This document shows, in pieces, positions 34,416-47,126 of a DNA stretch of 64,000 bases. Location of the stretch: positions 5,704,001-5,768,000 of the forward strand of contig CM033111.1 of the NCBI GenBank assembly GCA_019321725.1. The letters run 5' to 3'. Under the pieces are notes generated by a model. That model was not told the origin of the DNA. It did no database searches and saw only the letters and a program-made list of their open reading frames with translations. Source of the stretch: Paulownia fortunei (taxonomy: Eukaryota; Streptophyta; Magnoliopsida; Lamiales; Paulowniaceae). Position numbers and translations under genes: made by a program. Every line of letters starts with the position of its first letter. Position 1 is the first letter of the stretch.

Positions 34416-35525
34416 CTACAAGAAGCTGATCAAATCTGGCGGTTCTTGGTTTTTGCTACCGTGTACATAAGTCATCAAAGGGCTTGCAAAGGGATTTTTC
34501 GGCACGAAATCTTCATCAAATTTCTCCCAATTATCAGTGATTATCGTCCTAAACTCATCTCTGTAGAGATACTTCCCTTCATTATTGTTCTTCTCAGCCT
34601 CCCTCACAACAATTGCTTTCTCATCGTGTTGTTCCGATTCATCCACAATCGATTTATCCGAAAAACCCTTGATTATTTGCTCGAGTTCATGTATTCCCTC
34701 TTCAGGGATTCGATCAATAACTGGAAATTCAGATGCATTGACAACTCCAATTTCTTGACAGAATTCAAAGTAGAAAGAGAGATCTTCACCCTGTTGGGTT
34801 GCCTTCTGCACAACACTGAGTGCCATTGTGGCTTCAGCCTTGCCAGCAGAATAAATATTCATGAGAACAATGGCAATCCCTCTGCAAATCCTGCTGTAAA
34901 GGTCGTATATCTCGATGATGATCCCATCCATAACATGAAGAATGAGGGGAACAAATGCCGCTTTGGACTGTGGCTTGATCTGCATCAACAGGTCAATCAA
35001 AGCCTGCAACTTCTGCAGCAGGACGAGCTCCTGCATGATCAAGAAACCTTCTCCTTTCTCCTCCGCCGCGTGCTGGAAAATGACGGTCGATTTCTGGTCA
35101 AGAAACGCGTAATAAGCCCTGATAAACGCATTGAAAGGCCATGTTTTCGCCTGACGGGCATGTCCATCGTTGAAGTTGGAGAGATCAAACGGCAACCTCC
35201 CAATTTTCTTGACACAGGGAATCCTGCTATTCATGACGTTGTGCATGAGGTATAGGCCTTTCAGGGCCACCACCCAATTTCTTGTTTTCTCCATGCGGTT
35301 AGAGACAGACCAGAGAATTGGCTTGAGGTTGAAAGGCGAAAGGCGAAGCCATTCGCAGACACGGTCCACATTGCGCATGTCGAATGACAAGTCATAGTGG
35401 CTGGTGGCTCTGATGACGGCCTTTTCGATATCCGGGTTGCGGAGGCCCGTCCGCCGGGACAGGTTAGCCTGCCAAAGGCTGTTCTGATCCTTCAACACCC
35501 CGGAGGCCCTTTTCCATAGCCTCAT
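34416..35525 (-). CDS. ENTH/ANTH-domain putative clathrin assembly protein (single exon, 369 aa)
   Basis: One uninterrupted frame starting MRLWKRASGVLKDQNSLW at 35525 and ending DLISFL. The N-terminal ANTH domain spans about residues 25-290: NPDIEKAVIRATSHY, then RNWVVALKGLYLMHNVM, then TWPFNAFIRAYYAFLDQKS are typical helices. The short tail has DNWEKFDEDF and an NPF tripeptide (KNPFASP), a motif known to bind EH-domain endocytic proteins. Family knowledge: ANTH proteins bind phosphoinositides and recruit clathrin adaptors to membranes. Length matches the short At1g25240/At1g68110 group (about 376 aa) rather than the large AP180 type. Lies between BPC and IAR1 genes, as the Arabidopsis At1g68110 gene does. 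A long antisense frame on the + strand is its shadow. Confidence 0.92.
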   Translation of the reverse strand: MRLWKRASGVLKDQNSLWQANLSRRTGLRNPDIEKAVIRATSHYDLSFDMRNVDRVCEWLRLSPFNLKPILWSVSNRMEKTRNWVVALKGLYLMHNVMNSRIPCVKKIGRLPFDLSNFNDGHARQAKTWPFNAFIRAYYAFLDQKSTVIFQHAAEEKGEGFLIMQELVLLQKLQALIDLLMQIKPQSKAAFVPLILHVMDGIIIEIYDLYSRICRGIAIVLMNIYSAGKAEATMALSVVQKATQQGEDLSFYFEFCQEIGVVNASEFPVIDRIPEEGIHELEQIIKGFSDKSIVDESEQHDEKAIVVREAEKNNNEGKYLYRDEFRTIITDNWEKFDEDFVPKNPFASPLMTYVHGSKNQEPPDLISFL

Positions 35526-37459
35526 TCTCCTGTTGTCAGTGGCCCTGGAAGCCTGATTCTTCTCTTGATTGTTGTATTCTAATCTCTTCTTCGTTCTTGC
35601 TTGTTTTTTTTATTTCTTGGGCTTGTGATGGAGAATTGGTTGTGATATCAAAATCAATAGTTCAACATGTTTTGCGCTTGGACATTGCCAGGCAGTCAAC
35701 TCTGTGGACGTGTTGAAATGGCTAATGGACCTCCAAACACAACGCACTATAGCCGGCCAATATATAATATGTAAGACAAAACTAAGTTTATAGTACAAAA
35801 AGTGACACAATTATTTCTTTAAATTACTTCAAAGTTCAAAGTTTTTTTGGTGGAAAATTTACCAAAAAATAAAATAAAATAAAATAAAAACCACCTTTTG
35901 TTTTGCTAAACCAGCAAAAAATCTACTCTAACAAGGAAATATGTAAAAGAATTTCCGACGGGCGCAAGTTCACCAGACATTAACAAAACGAAACAGCACT
36001 AATTTTTGTCCTAAAATGAATTGATCTGTAAGTCACAGTTTATTTGTTATCAGCTTAATTTTGGATTCTGCAAAGAGTTTGTTTATCTTTAACATTTTTA
36101 TCATCACTATGTATTAGCATTTATTGTGAAGATTTATTAGTTTGTAAGACATTTGTTGCTGATTTCCCTTTTTTTTCTTTTTTCTTTTTTCTTTTTTTGT
36201 TTTGAGTGAAGTGATTAATATCGTTACTATCAAGATATTTCCAAATCAATATAAAGCGAAGATATAACTTATTAATTTGTAGAACATTTGTTGCTGATAT
36301 TATTTTTCATTTGTTGGAAAGTGGTTGCAGACATTGTATTTGTTGTGTATTCAAACCTTATTCTGTTATCATAATAAATTATCATGCTTGTTGGAGAAAC
36401 TAATGGGGGAATAGAGAAATTACCAAGGGTTTAGATAGCCCTAAATTGGGGACATTTGGAGTAAGTTGTGATGAGAGGCCCCTCTGGATCTCTTATCAAG
36501 ACAAAAACCATTGACTATGTTCTCATGCGCATTATGACAGCAATTTTAGGAGACATCAAATTGGCCAAGGACCTGAGCAGTAATAAGAGTTGCAGGTGCT
36601 ATTGTTTTCAAGAACCTGTTTGTGCATACTTGATCCCCTTTATTTTCCTGAACAAGTAATTGAACCTTATATCCTTCATCAAAAGTGAGGGTTTAGGAAA
36701 TTGATGGGATGGTTTTCGACGTTCTTTTTAGACAGGCCAATATAAGAGAGGTTACAAAACCACGTCCAGGAGCATCTAGTCTGCAATACGACTGTTTACC
36801 TAAATGCTACCCAAAATATGGAAGCAGGCTCTTATGCTCAACCAGGATGAAACTGAGATGGGAAAAACATAATAGCCAAAGAAGATAGGCATCAGTTGGG
36901 GAGGTTGCCAAAAGACTTGTCGAAAATGTAGAACTCGGGGATGGAAATCATTCACAACAAAAGTAAAGCATGATAATATTAGTTTGATGCCCAGCAGCTA
37001 CAGTAACTGGAACTTGGAAGGACGACAGCAAAATGCCTTGTACAGGCTCATTTTCAAACAGCAATAATGTTGCTTCAAGCTTTTGCTGCCATTCTGAGAA
37101 CCAAAATGACTAGCACAGCCAAATATAAGGCTCATGCCCCAGTCTTCAAATTCAACAAAGATCATGGAAGTCTCATACTCGGGACATTGAAAAACCAATT
37201 CCCATTGCATGTCCACAAAGCTTGTGGTCAAGGAGACTAATTAAACTGCCAATCCAGCCTCTGGATGGTAGGGGTTTATCAGCAATAGTGGATATTCCTA
37301 TATAGGAACAACTTCGACAGAGAATAGCCATGTTTGGTAATGACAATTGCTAGAATGATTTAAATTTTAACATGGATCAACTTCCAAACATTACACTTTT
37401 AACCTGATCTTGAAAAACTTGAAATGGAAAAAGAGAAAAAGAAAGAATTAGAGTCAGAA
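35526..37459. other. Intergenic between the clathrin-assembly gene and the IAR1 3' end
   Basis: The right end should be the IAR1 3' UTR and the left end the clathrin-assembly promoter. Short AAAAT repeats occur near 35869-35888. The frames at 36468-36659 (+) and 36998-37231 (-) have no recognisable domain. Confidence 0.55.
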
Positions 37460-40400
37460 TCATTCTACAAGCGATATACAAAGAGCAACAGCCATACCCA
37501 GCAGCAACGAGATTAATTGGATTGCTGTATTTCTTAGAGCCGAGATGCCATTATTCATCTCAGCCAACACTCCAGCAAGAGCAATGTAGATAAAACCACC
37601 AGCCGTAAACCCCTGCAAGAGTAGAACAGTGAACATTCAATATCAAACAACACTAGAGCATACAAAATACAACATATATCTATCACCTCAATCAAAGACG
37701 ACTGCCCAGGATCTTTTCCCCACATCAAAGCCTGTATAGCAGCAGTGCTCAAATTAGTATACTACCATCATGAAGTACATAAAGGCAGAGAATAAGCTTC
37801 TCTTAGCTATAAGAGACTACCAACCAGAGCGGTTCCTGCTAATGCCACCAGCGCAGATAGAAAGTTAAAGAAGAGGGCTTTGGAGACACTAAAACCAGAT
37901 CTCACCAAAATTCCAAAATCACCTATCTGCATAAAACCAGAAATAATACCAATTTTGTAATTATATAAACATTTCCAGAAAATATGACGCCATCACACAG
38001 TTGTCCTCCCTGGGCTATGAAATTGCCCCAAATTTCAAATATGAGTCATGCCACATTAAATATGCAACTTTATAGGAAAACCATCCTTCAGAAAGATCAT
38101 TCGATGAATGAAGATGAAAGAGAAAAAACTATCATTAGCCCACTAATCTGGGAATGCAACAGTTATTCAACATCAAGAACTGGGAAATTAAGAAATCGTA
38201 TTCCAAAAGCAAGAAAGCATACAGAGCAGATGATACCAATATCTGTAGTGACATTAAAGTAAACTATTAATGCCTACTTACAATCAATGTTGTCTTTTGT
38301 TGTATGTGATGCAAGTCAAAATTCAAAATAAAATAACACAGGTACCCTGCGATAAATTCTGTTAAATGAAACAAATGGATCAAATGAATCTCAATGGGCT
38401 AAGGCACTCCTAAATGACACTTTTGGTTTGGATTATCCCACTCCCTCAATTTATGAAATAATTGTAGAAAGACATATACATCATTTAGTAGCATCAGATC
38501 CAATCTTTTGTAATCCAGTTTTCCTGACCCACACTGAGAGTACAAAGATATGCTCCACCATCTCTTAGAAGCAACATGGATAGCTCCTCCGTCAGTTTCT
38601 TCAATATGATCCTAAATCTAATAATAGCAATTCTATAGCAAGCAAGAGATGGTTTTTCCTTCTCATGCAATCAAATTACAGATATTTTCATCAGCGGTTG
38701 ATGGTTCTTGCAGAATGATTTTGTTAATCTGTCACACCACCACAAAAATGGCCGAAGAAAGCTTAGTGGCATCTATATTTTGTTGTGCTCAGAAATCTGT
38801 CAGTTAATATCAACAATATATATTTCACGGATATTTCATCCTCACCTCCAAGTAAAGCCTGCTCATAAGACGCACACAGGGGACAACACTTTGTGCGGCT
38901 GATGATTGACCATTGACGGCAAGCAAGTTTTAAGTTACAGTGGAGAGAATGGAAGGATTTGAGTTGGGGGACATATATTTAAACTTATCTAATAAGATGG
39001 AAAGGGTCTTATTTGGGATTAGTCCAGGCCTAGTTACCATAATAAATTTAAGATTTCTGGTGGAAGGAAACTGCAAAATACATTAGAAAACTTAGAGGTT
39101 TCATAGGGGAAACAAGTTGAAGATCTTTACTTCAAAGAAATTGCAACTAGCATCTTAAGATAGTAATTCTCTCCTTTCATCCTGACACAAGCAGATAGAA
39201 ACTGCAAGGGACAAGCATCTAGTTTTCTGAAGTTATATAACTCAGATATCTCCTGAATCAAAAATAAAATGTCAATAATATGGAAATAATTTGTGAGTGA
39301 CTGTTTCACCAGAGAATACTCCAATTAAAGTAAATGTTGCATCATGATATTTTCTTCTCAGCATATTTTACATGTGTCATCTCCAAGTGACTACATACAC
39401 TGTTACCCAGCCATATTCTTGAACCACGCTCATTAAATCACATATTCAGTTAAATAATAAACTTCTCACTATAATTAACTCAGATCATCCTAAAGACCTT
39501 GATAAACTGTGAACGATTTAGCCAGCCACTAAGTTTGGATAAATCTATAATCCTCCCGCTGCATACTTTCCACAGAACACTTCAAATTGGTTTGTCCATC
39601 CCATACAACTTCTCACCCAATCAGCAGAATAAGGAAAAGAAAATTTCATTCCCTGTTACTTTAGAGTAGAATGAAATCTTCCAGCCACCAAATTGTATCA
39701 CAAGATTAATCGAAATGAGAAAATTATATATGCTTCATGATATGCTTCCTGACTCTTATGTTTGAGAAGAACTTCAATACGACTTTGAACCCCATTCGCA
39801 GAACAAGGGAAACAGAAAAACACATCTGCTATAACATGTCACTTACAACATGACAGGAATATATTGAAAGTTCAACTTTGACATAATTTCAATTTCCCCC
39901 CAGATTTTGTCCCTGAAAATGCAGTTGCACAATTATCATCCAATTCTGTAATGTCATCAATTTAGTGCACCAGTTCAAGTGGAGGTTGTTAGTCAATGCT
40001 TACAATCCCTTGTGGCCATAAAAACTAATAAGTTTGCACAATACTATGAAAGAAACAAGTTGGATAAAATGCTTGGCAAAGTACAATGAAAAAAAATGAT
40101 TCCAATATCTTTCAAATAGTACAATGAGAAAGCATATTTCTTGTTACTTAAGAACTTCATTTCAATTGTTTTTTGCGTTTTATTTTTTCTTATCCATGTG
40201 GATGGGGTTGGGAAGACACCCCAGTTCTGCAAGAGACAAGCACTTTATATAAACAAGAAATAGTCTAGTTTTCTTCCATCTACCAGGACCATGTGCCTTC
40301 GTATTGAGCATAATAACACATAATTCAGGATTATCTTCTCATCACAGAGAACAATAAATTTACCAGAGTGCAGTAACAATTAAATCAAGATTCTGACAAG

Positions 40401-43400
40401 AATAAATTTTGTAATTAACTGCCTTTTGCAACTCATATGTACATCATAACAAAGAATCAGCCAAAAGCTAATCATACTATCTACAGAGAGATCACTTCAC
40501 ACTCTACTGTTTTGGAAAATAGATAAGATATGCACCCATCATAGGAGTGTACTTTTACAAAATTGGGGCAACAAAAATAACATGGCAGAAAATCAAACCT
40601 CTTGAGGAAGCTCATGAGCAAGCAGAAACAGAGTTCTTGACCACCCACCAACTGATCCATAAAGGAGGAAAGCACTTCCCAAAGCCATCCCATCAGTAAA
40701 ATTATGCTGAGCAGTAAACACAATATGTGCAGATATATCATTGTTAGTCAGATAAGTCTAAGAAATATTATAAATAAAAACCACCAAAAAAAAAAAAAAA
40801 AAAAAATTGGTGGCTGTAGAGTAGGCTTGAAAGGAATAATGATAGCAAAGCAAAAAAATCCAAGATAATTGGAGATGACCTACCACTCCATCTGAGAAGA
40901 GGTTCAGGTAACCAAACACCAAATTTGATTGGGACTTGATAGGTACTTTTCTGTGAATGGACTCAACATTACCATTTGAGATGTTTTCAGTACACGAGTC
41001 GGTTCCATCTTCAGAAGCACTACTGCCAGTATTTCTCTGCAAGTGGCAGATAGAATTTACAGAAAAAATTTCAGGTCGAAGAATAAACCCTTTAGTTAAT
41101 ATTTGTTTTAGATAGTTAATATGTTAAGCACAATGTTTGCTTAGAACCCATTTTAATTGACTAATCAATAATATTGAAGAAATTGTGAAAGGATGTAAGG
41201 TTAAAGCTGTAGTTAAAGGAGATGAGTAAAATATCCTTTCTATTTTAAGTCTCCAGCATAGGTGGCATTGAGGTTGATCTAAACAGATTAAACATATGTA
41301 ATCATAACAGACAAACTTTTTACCCTACCTTCCGCAGAGAATCTTTGTCACTTGTTTTATCGCTGCAAGCAGTGTCAGCAGGTGTATCCAATTCTTTTTC
41401 TTCAGATGTCTTTTTTGATAATCTTCCATTTTTCTCATCATGAGACAGTCCCTGATGATTTTCATGTGCATGATCATCATCGTTCAATTTGTTAGTGTGC
41501 TTATGATGGTGGTGGTGGTGATGACCAAGACTCCAAGCATTTTCTCCTCCAGAAAAATCTTCAACATACCTCACAAGTTTCTCGACAATAAGAAACACCA
41601 CGATTCCAGCTGTAACAAGTATCATAATAAGACACCACATATTGGAAAGCCAAACTTCGTGAAGATTTATATACAACAGAGGCAGGGATATAGGAAAAAA
41701 AAAAAACTGAACACATTTTACTTTCAGCAAGCAAAGGAAAAGGTCGTATTGCTTTGAGTTAGTTGAGGAAAACAAAATGCATTAGAAAAGAATCAAGAGA
41801 AGAATTCTTTGTAGTGATAAAATGATATTTAACTCACTAAAAATTAGCCATTCTCCACAAACACAAAAATGCTAAGCAAATTTATACTCTGAGAGGTCTA
41901 CCACAGGCACTAAGATAAGGATAATAAATTCCAAGAATACGCAGAGTTATAATATAGCAGCAACCATCAAAACTTCAATTAAAGGTTACTGAAGAAATAA
42001 TAATATATCCCAAAATAATACTATTTTGAAATTTTGTTTTTATGGATCAGGCAATACTATCTTCAATTTGTGTCTCATACATCAGAAACCACACTTGTTA
42101 AACACCACCATCAATTAAATACAAAGTTTCCTTATATCCAGTAGATCTTACTATTAGATATGCATTTTACAATAATTGGAAGTCGTAAAATTTGCTCATT
42201 TACTTAAGCAATCCCTGTAATTTACTATTTTCCTCTTTAAATAAAAACCAATGTTTGCCCTCATTGGGAGCGAGAAAATCGGATATCTTCCTTAGTAAAG
42301 AGCCCTTTGCAGATAGAATAGTTTTTCCTCGTAGGTCCAAACAATTGGACACATGTATAATTTTTGACGTGCACCAAGCCTAAATCATTAGGTGGTAAAT
42401 GGTTCAAGGGGAATGGTTGAGATAGATGACGTAGGCACATGAACAAATAGGTCAAATTTCAGGTTGTCTATGGCAAAACACCCTTGTTGCCCCCCCACAC
42501 TCTCCCCCACCCCCAAAAAAATGTTAAAATACTCAAATTCCAAAACATCCTCCTCTTTTGAAACGTAGCACAGAATGTGATCTAAAAAGGAGAAGAGTTA
42601 TGCACCAAGAAAGAACTCATTTCTTGGAAACACCTTTTAGCTTTACTCCAAAATTTTCCATGGCATTCTTGCTGCAGCACAATGTTAACCACACCTTTCG
42701 CATGCTAACTTAAAGTGGATAAACAGATGTTCATCAGCCACAAAGTTCAGTAGATGATAAAAATCATGCATCAAAACAAGATGATTTTCTGGTGAAAAAA
42801 CTAAGTTTGTAAGAGTAGTGAAATTTAGGCAAGCATGCTCGTGCATCAAACAACAATCCTTGCACCAAACTAGGAAGCATATGTTAACTAATTTTCACTC
42901 ACCCAAGATTGACAAACCAATGGAAAGATCCTTCAAGGAATGTGAATGTGACTGTCCAAAATGCGCATCATGATGATCATGGTCATCATGGTGATCATGT
43001 GAATGGGAGTGCTCACCACCTGCAAACATAAAATTAAAGCCATGAAAACTGAGAAACAGCAAGTACTTCATAACTGTATCATACTTCACCATAATTGGTG
43101 AATGCTGCATAAGGTTAAACAAGCTCAAAATAGCCACCAAAAAGAAAAAGGAAAAGATACTCTTTGATAGGACGGCATAACTCATATCTTGCTAGTTTCA
43201 CCAGGTACTTTCCTATTGTGCTACATGTACAGTATTAAAAGAAAAATAAAACAAGGGAAGAAAATTTTATTGTAACCTCATAAATCGCTTGCAACTGGCT
43301 CCACATACATAAAATTTGCATCTAGGATTTTCTTAAAAATGCAGGATCAATATAAGGATACTAATATTCTCGAAATGCCACATTACCTTTGGAATTTTCC

Positions 43401-46400
43401 CTATGGGTATATACAAGTTGTTCTCAAGCTTCAGAATTAACAGTTTTTGAAAAATATTGTCACAGCATCAGTTTGAAATCGAACTCAAAGAAAAAGCAAA
43501 TAATTTGAAAGCAGAAACACAGTACGGCTAGAAACATCTTACACTAATTTTGATAATTATTTTTCTTTTTTTTTCATATAGGAACTAATATTTGATCAAA
43601 AAGAGCAAGGAAAGTTCGTCTATGTATTCATATCACTATACCCAAACAGGTCCAAGAGGATAGTTTCTCCCCAGCAGCTCCCCCAACACCACAAACAAAA
43701 ACGCAATTACTACTTATGGCAGACTTTGATGGCAATCTGTGTTTTCGGGCGCGAGACATTGAGAGAATATACAACCTCCACATTATTGTAGCTACCCATC
43801 ACATATTTCAGGAAGTTTACTGTGCTACACAGAACAGAATCAACTATAAGGCCAAAAAAAAAATCTAATATATAATACTACATGCAAGGCTACAGTATAG
43901 GACTGGTTGGTTAATACATTCAAAACGAGATCATTGATTCATAAATATAGGCAAGGTGCGACGGCTGGTAAATTCAGCTCGAAGGCAAACATGTAGTGTA
44001 ATTTGAATTCAGTGATCATTTCTACCACGGAGGAAATTCCACCATTACCCTCACTCTCTGATGTCTTAATCCTCCTAGCCAAAATTAGGCTACTAAAATC
44101 TGGCAACAGTTTTTTTCCAATCAGAACGAATATCTTACTATTGTGTTCTGTTAGCTTTTAAACTACCACGGCTGTCAGGCTACTAAGGCTATATGACAAA
44201 CGACTTGAAAATACACCCATAAGTTTAGTTTCTATCCTGAATATACCTTCCAATGAATGCATTCAAAGTTTTGTACACATTACGAATACCTCAAACAAAG
44301 GCAGTCCTCGAGAAAATATAGCAAAAAAGGGATTTCGAATGTTTTAAAACCAATAGCAACTTGAATTTCTTGTTAAATGCACCTTAAAATCATGTCCATT
44401 GTTACAGAATAGAAAACCCTAATTTTCATTGATACACATGACTGCTTGTCCTGGAAGATTCTTTCGTGCCTCCCATATTAGGTGCATGAGAACAGTAGCC
44501 CAATTCTTTCACTATTCAAATGGTATTATTTGCACTGCATATCCTCACTATGGCTATATTAATAGATATAGGCATTGGTCATAGCATACCAAATTAATTA
44601 ATTGTCAGGATTGATTCCCTTGCCATGATCCAATGGAAGAACAAGTATTCGGACTCTTTCCTCAAGGGACACACAAGAATCTTAAACCATAATTTCAAGA
44701 GTTCAAATTATCTGTACTATGGCATCCAAAGCTGATAGTCACACAAAAATAGCGACATCTAGTGGAGTCCTGTCTAGTCAAGAAACACATATTCGTCCTA
44801 CCCTTCAACTTCTTTTTCATCAGATTTATAATGGTTTCACATTTTCTGTAAACAACACCTTCTCATAATTCAGCTTTTTGCTTTTGCCAAAATGCGTCGC
44901 AGTTTCATGCAGGATAGAACACTGGAAAAAAAAATTCCGCACTCTCTCTCTTTCAGAAAAATGATTTATAATTGACTATGCGGTTGAGGTCTTCCCAGTT
45001 GAAGAAATGATGGTCATAATTCACTTAAGAAACTGGGCTTGCCATGTGAAGACCACGCATAGTCTCAACTTTCCTGGATTGAAGTTATATCAAAAGACAA
45101 TGGACGGAAAATGTTTCACGGAAAAAAGAGAGAGAGAGAGAGAGAGAACTATAAGCATCAATAAATCACCAAATAAAGACGTCTTTTTTTCTTGTATTCA
45201 TACCGAAAGCGTGTGGCAATTGATGAAGAAAAGCATCACCCAGCATGGCTCCAGCCTGCATAAGAAAAGTTCATATAGAATCAAGATAGAGCAGCTCTAG
45301 ATAATTCTATATTCAGCAGCCATATAGGCTGATCCACCATTTTTCTTAGAGAGATTGAAATGAGAAAAGAATAAACAAAAGTTACGTTGCAAACGAGCAA
45401 AAATCCATTCACAGAGTGAGAATATTGCAAACTCATCCTGCTATTGTTAAAAGATGCCTAAAGTGCCAATAGATAATCCCTTAAAGTAGCAATTCCCTAG
45501 AAAAAATGCACCAGTTTGTTCCAAAAGAAAACTACAAAAATCTTCTCAATTCAGAAATTATCCCATTTTCCAGAAGTTACATAATCTTCTCTTATCCAAA
45601 TGTTTACTAAAGTAAGTGATCACAAAATGACAAGCTGTTAATGAACATATTGGAGGAGCTCTTTAGGTGAGGTAAAAGTAATCTGATACCACTAATATAA
45701 ATAAAAAGAATAGTCTGATGCAAAGCGCGAGAACTAACAAATTCTATTTAGATATGAGTGTGTATAAGAAAGAGAGAAAAGACGAAAAAGAGAATCCGAC
45801 CCCAAATAAAGCTAAAGAATCGACAACTGTCTTTGATGGCTTCCCCTGTACTGCAGGAATACGAAACCCGACATTTATTAGTCAGCTGTAAGCATAAGTT
45901 AGCATCTTTTCAAGAACAAGAAAAAGAGCGAGTAATGACATTTAGGCCACTTACTAAATATTAAAGGCAACAAAATCAGGCAAATAAGGGAAGCCAAGCT
46001 AACCAGTAGCGAACAAGCCATGGCATGGATCCAGAGGCCTGCCAAACAGTACATAGAGAATTAAAGTTTACAATAGATTGCTAATACAATAACATGAAAC
46101 CACAACCATAAAATCTCCTCGCATAAAGATCTTTCTGAAATGGTTTTCCAGCAGTATAACCAAGCATGCATGAAACTCATTCAGTCACTAATGCTACACC
46201 TGATGTAACAAGCAAAAATTTGATCAAATTGCACAAGAAATAAGGCAAAGTATACACACTAGTACAGACACTGCAGCAATGTGCAGTTGATCAAATTATG
46301 GCAACAAAACAACATAGGATGAAGAGATATTTCTAAGCATAAAAACACGCACTAATACAAATACGGAGATGCTTCCATCCTAAAAAGAAACATGGTTATC

Positions 46401-46944
46401 CATAAAAATTATTCAATCTAAGGAAATAAACAGAAAATGTAACCTTTCACTGAATACTATTACAGTAACTACTTTAACATAAAATCTCACAAGAACAAAG
46501 TTCAAAAGAAAGAAAAGAATTTGAAATTCAAATATAAAAGTTAAAAAACAGAAAGACTATACCACAAAAGCAAACCTAATACTGAATAAAAAGAAATGTC
46601 ATTACCGAAAAAGAAATAAATTATTTACCGAGCCCAGAAAGCTCCACATCACCATCATGCTTATGCCCATGATGTCCATGCTTAAAGTCATGGATATGAT
46701 CAGCCCACATCATCTTCAGATCTTCCTCTTCAGCAATTTCCTCTGGAAGAAGCACCTGCTGCCGTTGATTCTTCTTGATGAATCCTGCATCCTCATTATG
46801 CGCATGATGATGATAGTGGTGGTCGTCGTCGTGTCCATGGTTACACTGGTGGGCGGCGGCCACAGAGAATCCAAATCCCACAACCACCAAAACGCAGAAT
46901 AAATAGGAACAGATCTGCCGCTGCTTATCTAAAACACTCCCCAT
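37460..46944 (-). CDS. IAR1: IAR1-type ZIP family metal transporter (11 exons, 486 aa)
   Basis: Exons in transcript order: 46944-46629, 46038-45955, 45850-45801, 45255-45204, 43019-42903, 41609-41329, 41036-40884, 40706-40599, 37926-37825, 37731-37687, 37612-37460 (TGA); 1461 nt, in frame throughout. A signal peptide or first helix (SYLFCVLVVVGFGFSVAAA) is followed by His/Asp-rich lumenal stretches (HGHDDDHHYHHHAHNED), a second His cluster in exon 5 (HSHSHDHHDDHDHH) and a third in exon 6 (GHHHHHHHKHTNK). Metal-site helices are HNFTDGMALG (exon 8) and HELPQE-IGDFGILVRSGF (exons 8-9). Family knowledge: Arabidopsis IAR1 (At1g68100) is an endomembrane ZIP protein related to animal ZIP7/KE4; mutants resist IAA-alanine, probably because metal balance affects amidohydrolases. 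Introns 4 and 8 exceed 2 kb. Intron 3 has a weak GTCGGA donor. Confidence 0.95.
45125..45149. repeat. (GA)n microsatellite in IAR1 intron 4
   Basis: About 12 GA dinucleotides in a row directly after an A run, close to the 5' end of the 2.2 kb intron 4 (transcript on the opposite strand, where it reads CT). Confidence 0.9.
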
Positions 46945-47018
46945 AAGCTACTAGGCACGCGTTTGGATTACTGACAAGTAAATAAATAAATAACCAAGAA
47001 CTAAGAGGGGTTTAAGGA

Positions 47019-47126
47019 TTAAGAGTTGGAGTTTCTCTTGCAGGTGCCCTCTATTGTGATGAAGCAAACGGCGCAGAGAAAGAGGAGTATTATGCCCACG
47101 ATGATCCCGAACGTTACCACATCCAT
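47019..47126 (-). CDS. Small ORF for a 35-aa single-helix membrane peptide, in the probable leader of IAR1
   Basis: Read on the minus strand from ATG 47126 to TAA 47019. It begins MDVVTFGIIVGIILLFLCAV, continues with a few more hydrophobic residues and ends in a polar basic tail (CKRNSNS). That is one clear membrane helix at about residues 6-25 with three cysteines. Start context is AAAAATGGA (A at -3, G at +4), strong for plants. The base composition is clearly richer in G+C than flanking DNA, as for coding exons here. The stop lies 74 bases before the IAR1 ATG in the same orientation, so it could be an upstream ORF of a two-cistron mRNA, or a separate micro-gene with its own promoter. I do not recognise the peptide. 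Translation is inferred, not shown. Confidence 0.55.
   Translation of the reverse strand: MDVVTFGIIVGIILLFLCAVCFITIEGTCKRNSNS

Noticed and set aside
34392..35255. 287-codon open frame on the + strand
   Set aside because: Lies wholly antisense to the ANTH/ENTH clathrin-assembly gene, whose protein is clearly recognisable. The + frame has no domain and begins and ends near the limits of that exon.
41440..41757. 105-codon + frame rich in Met/Val
   Set aside because: Antisense to the His/Asp-rich IAR1 exon 6; repeated CAT codons read as ATG/GTG on the other strand.
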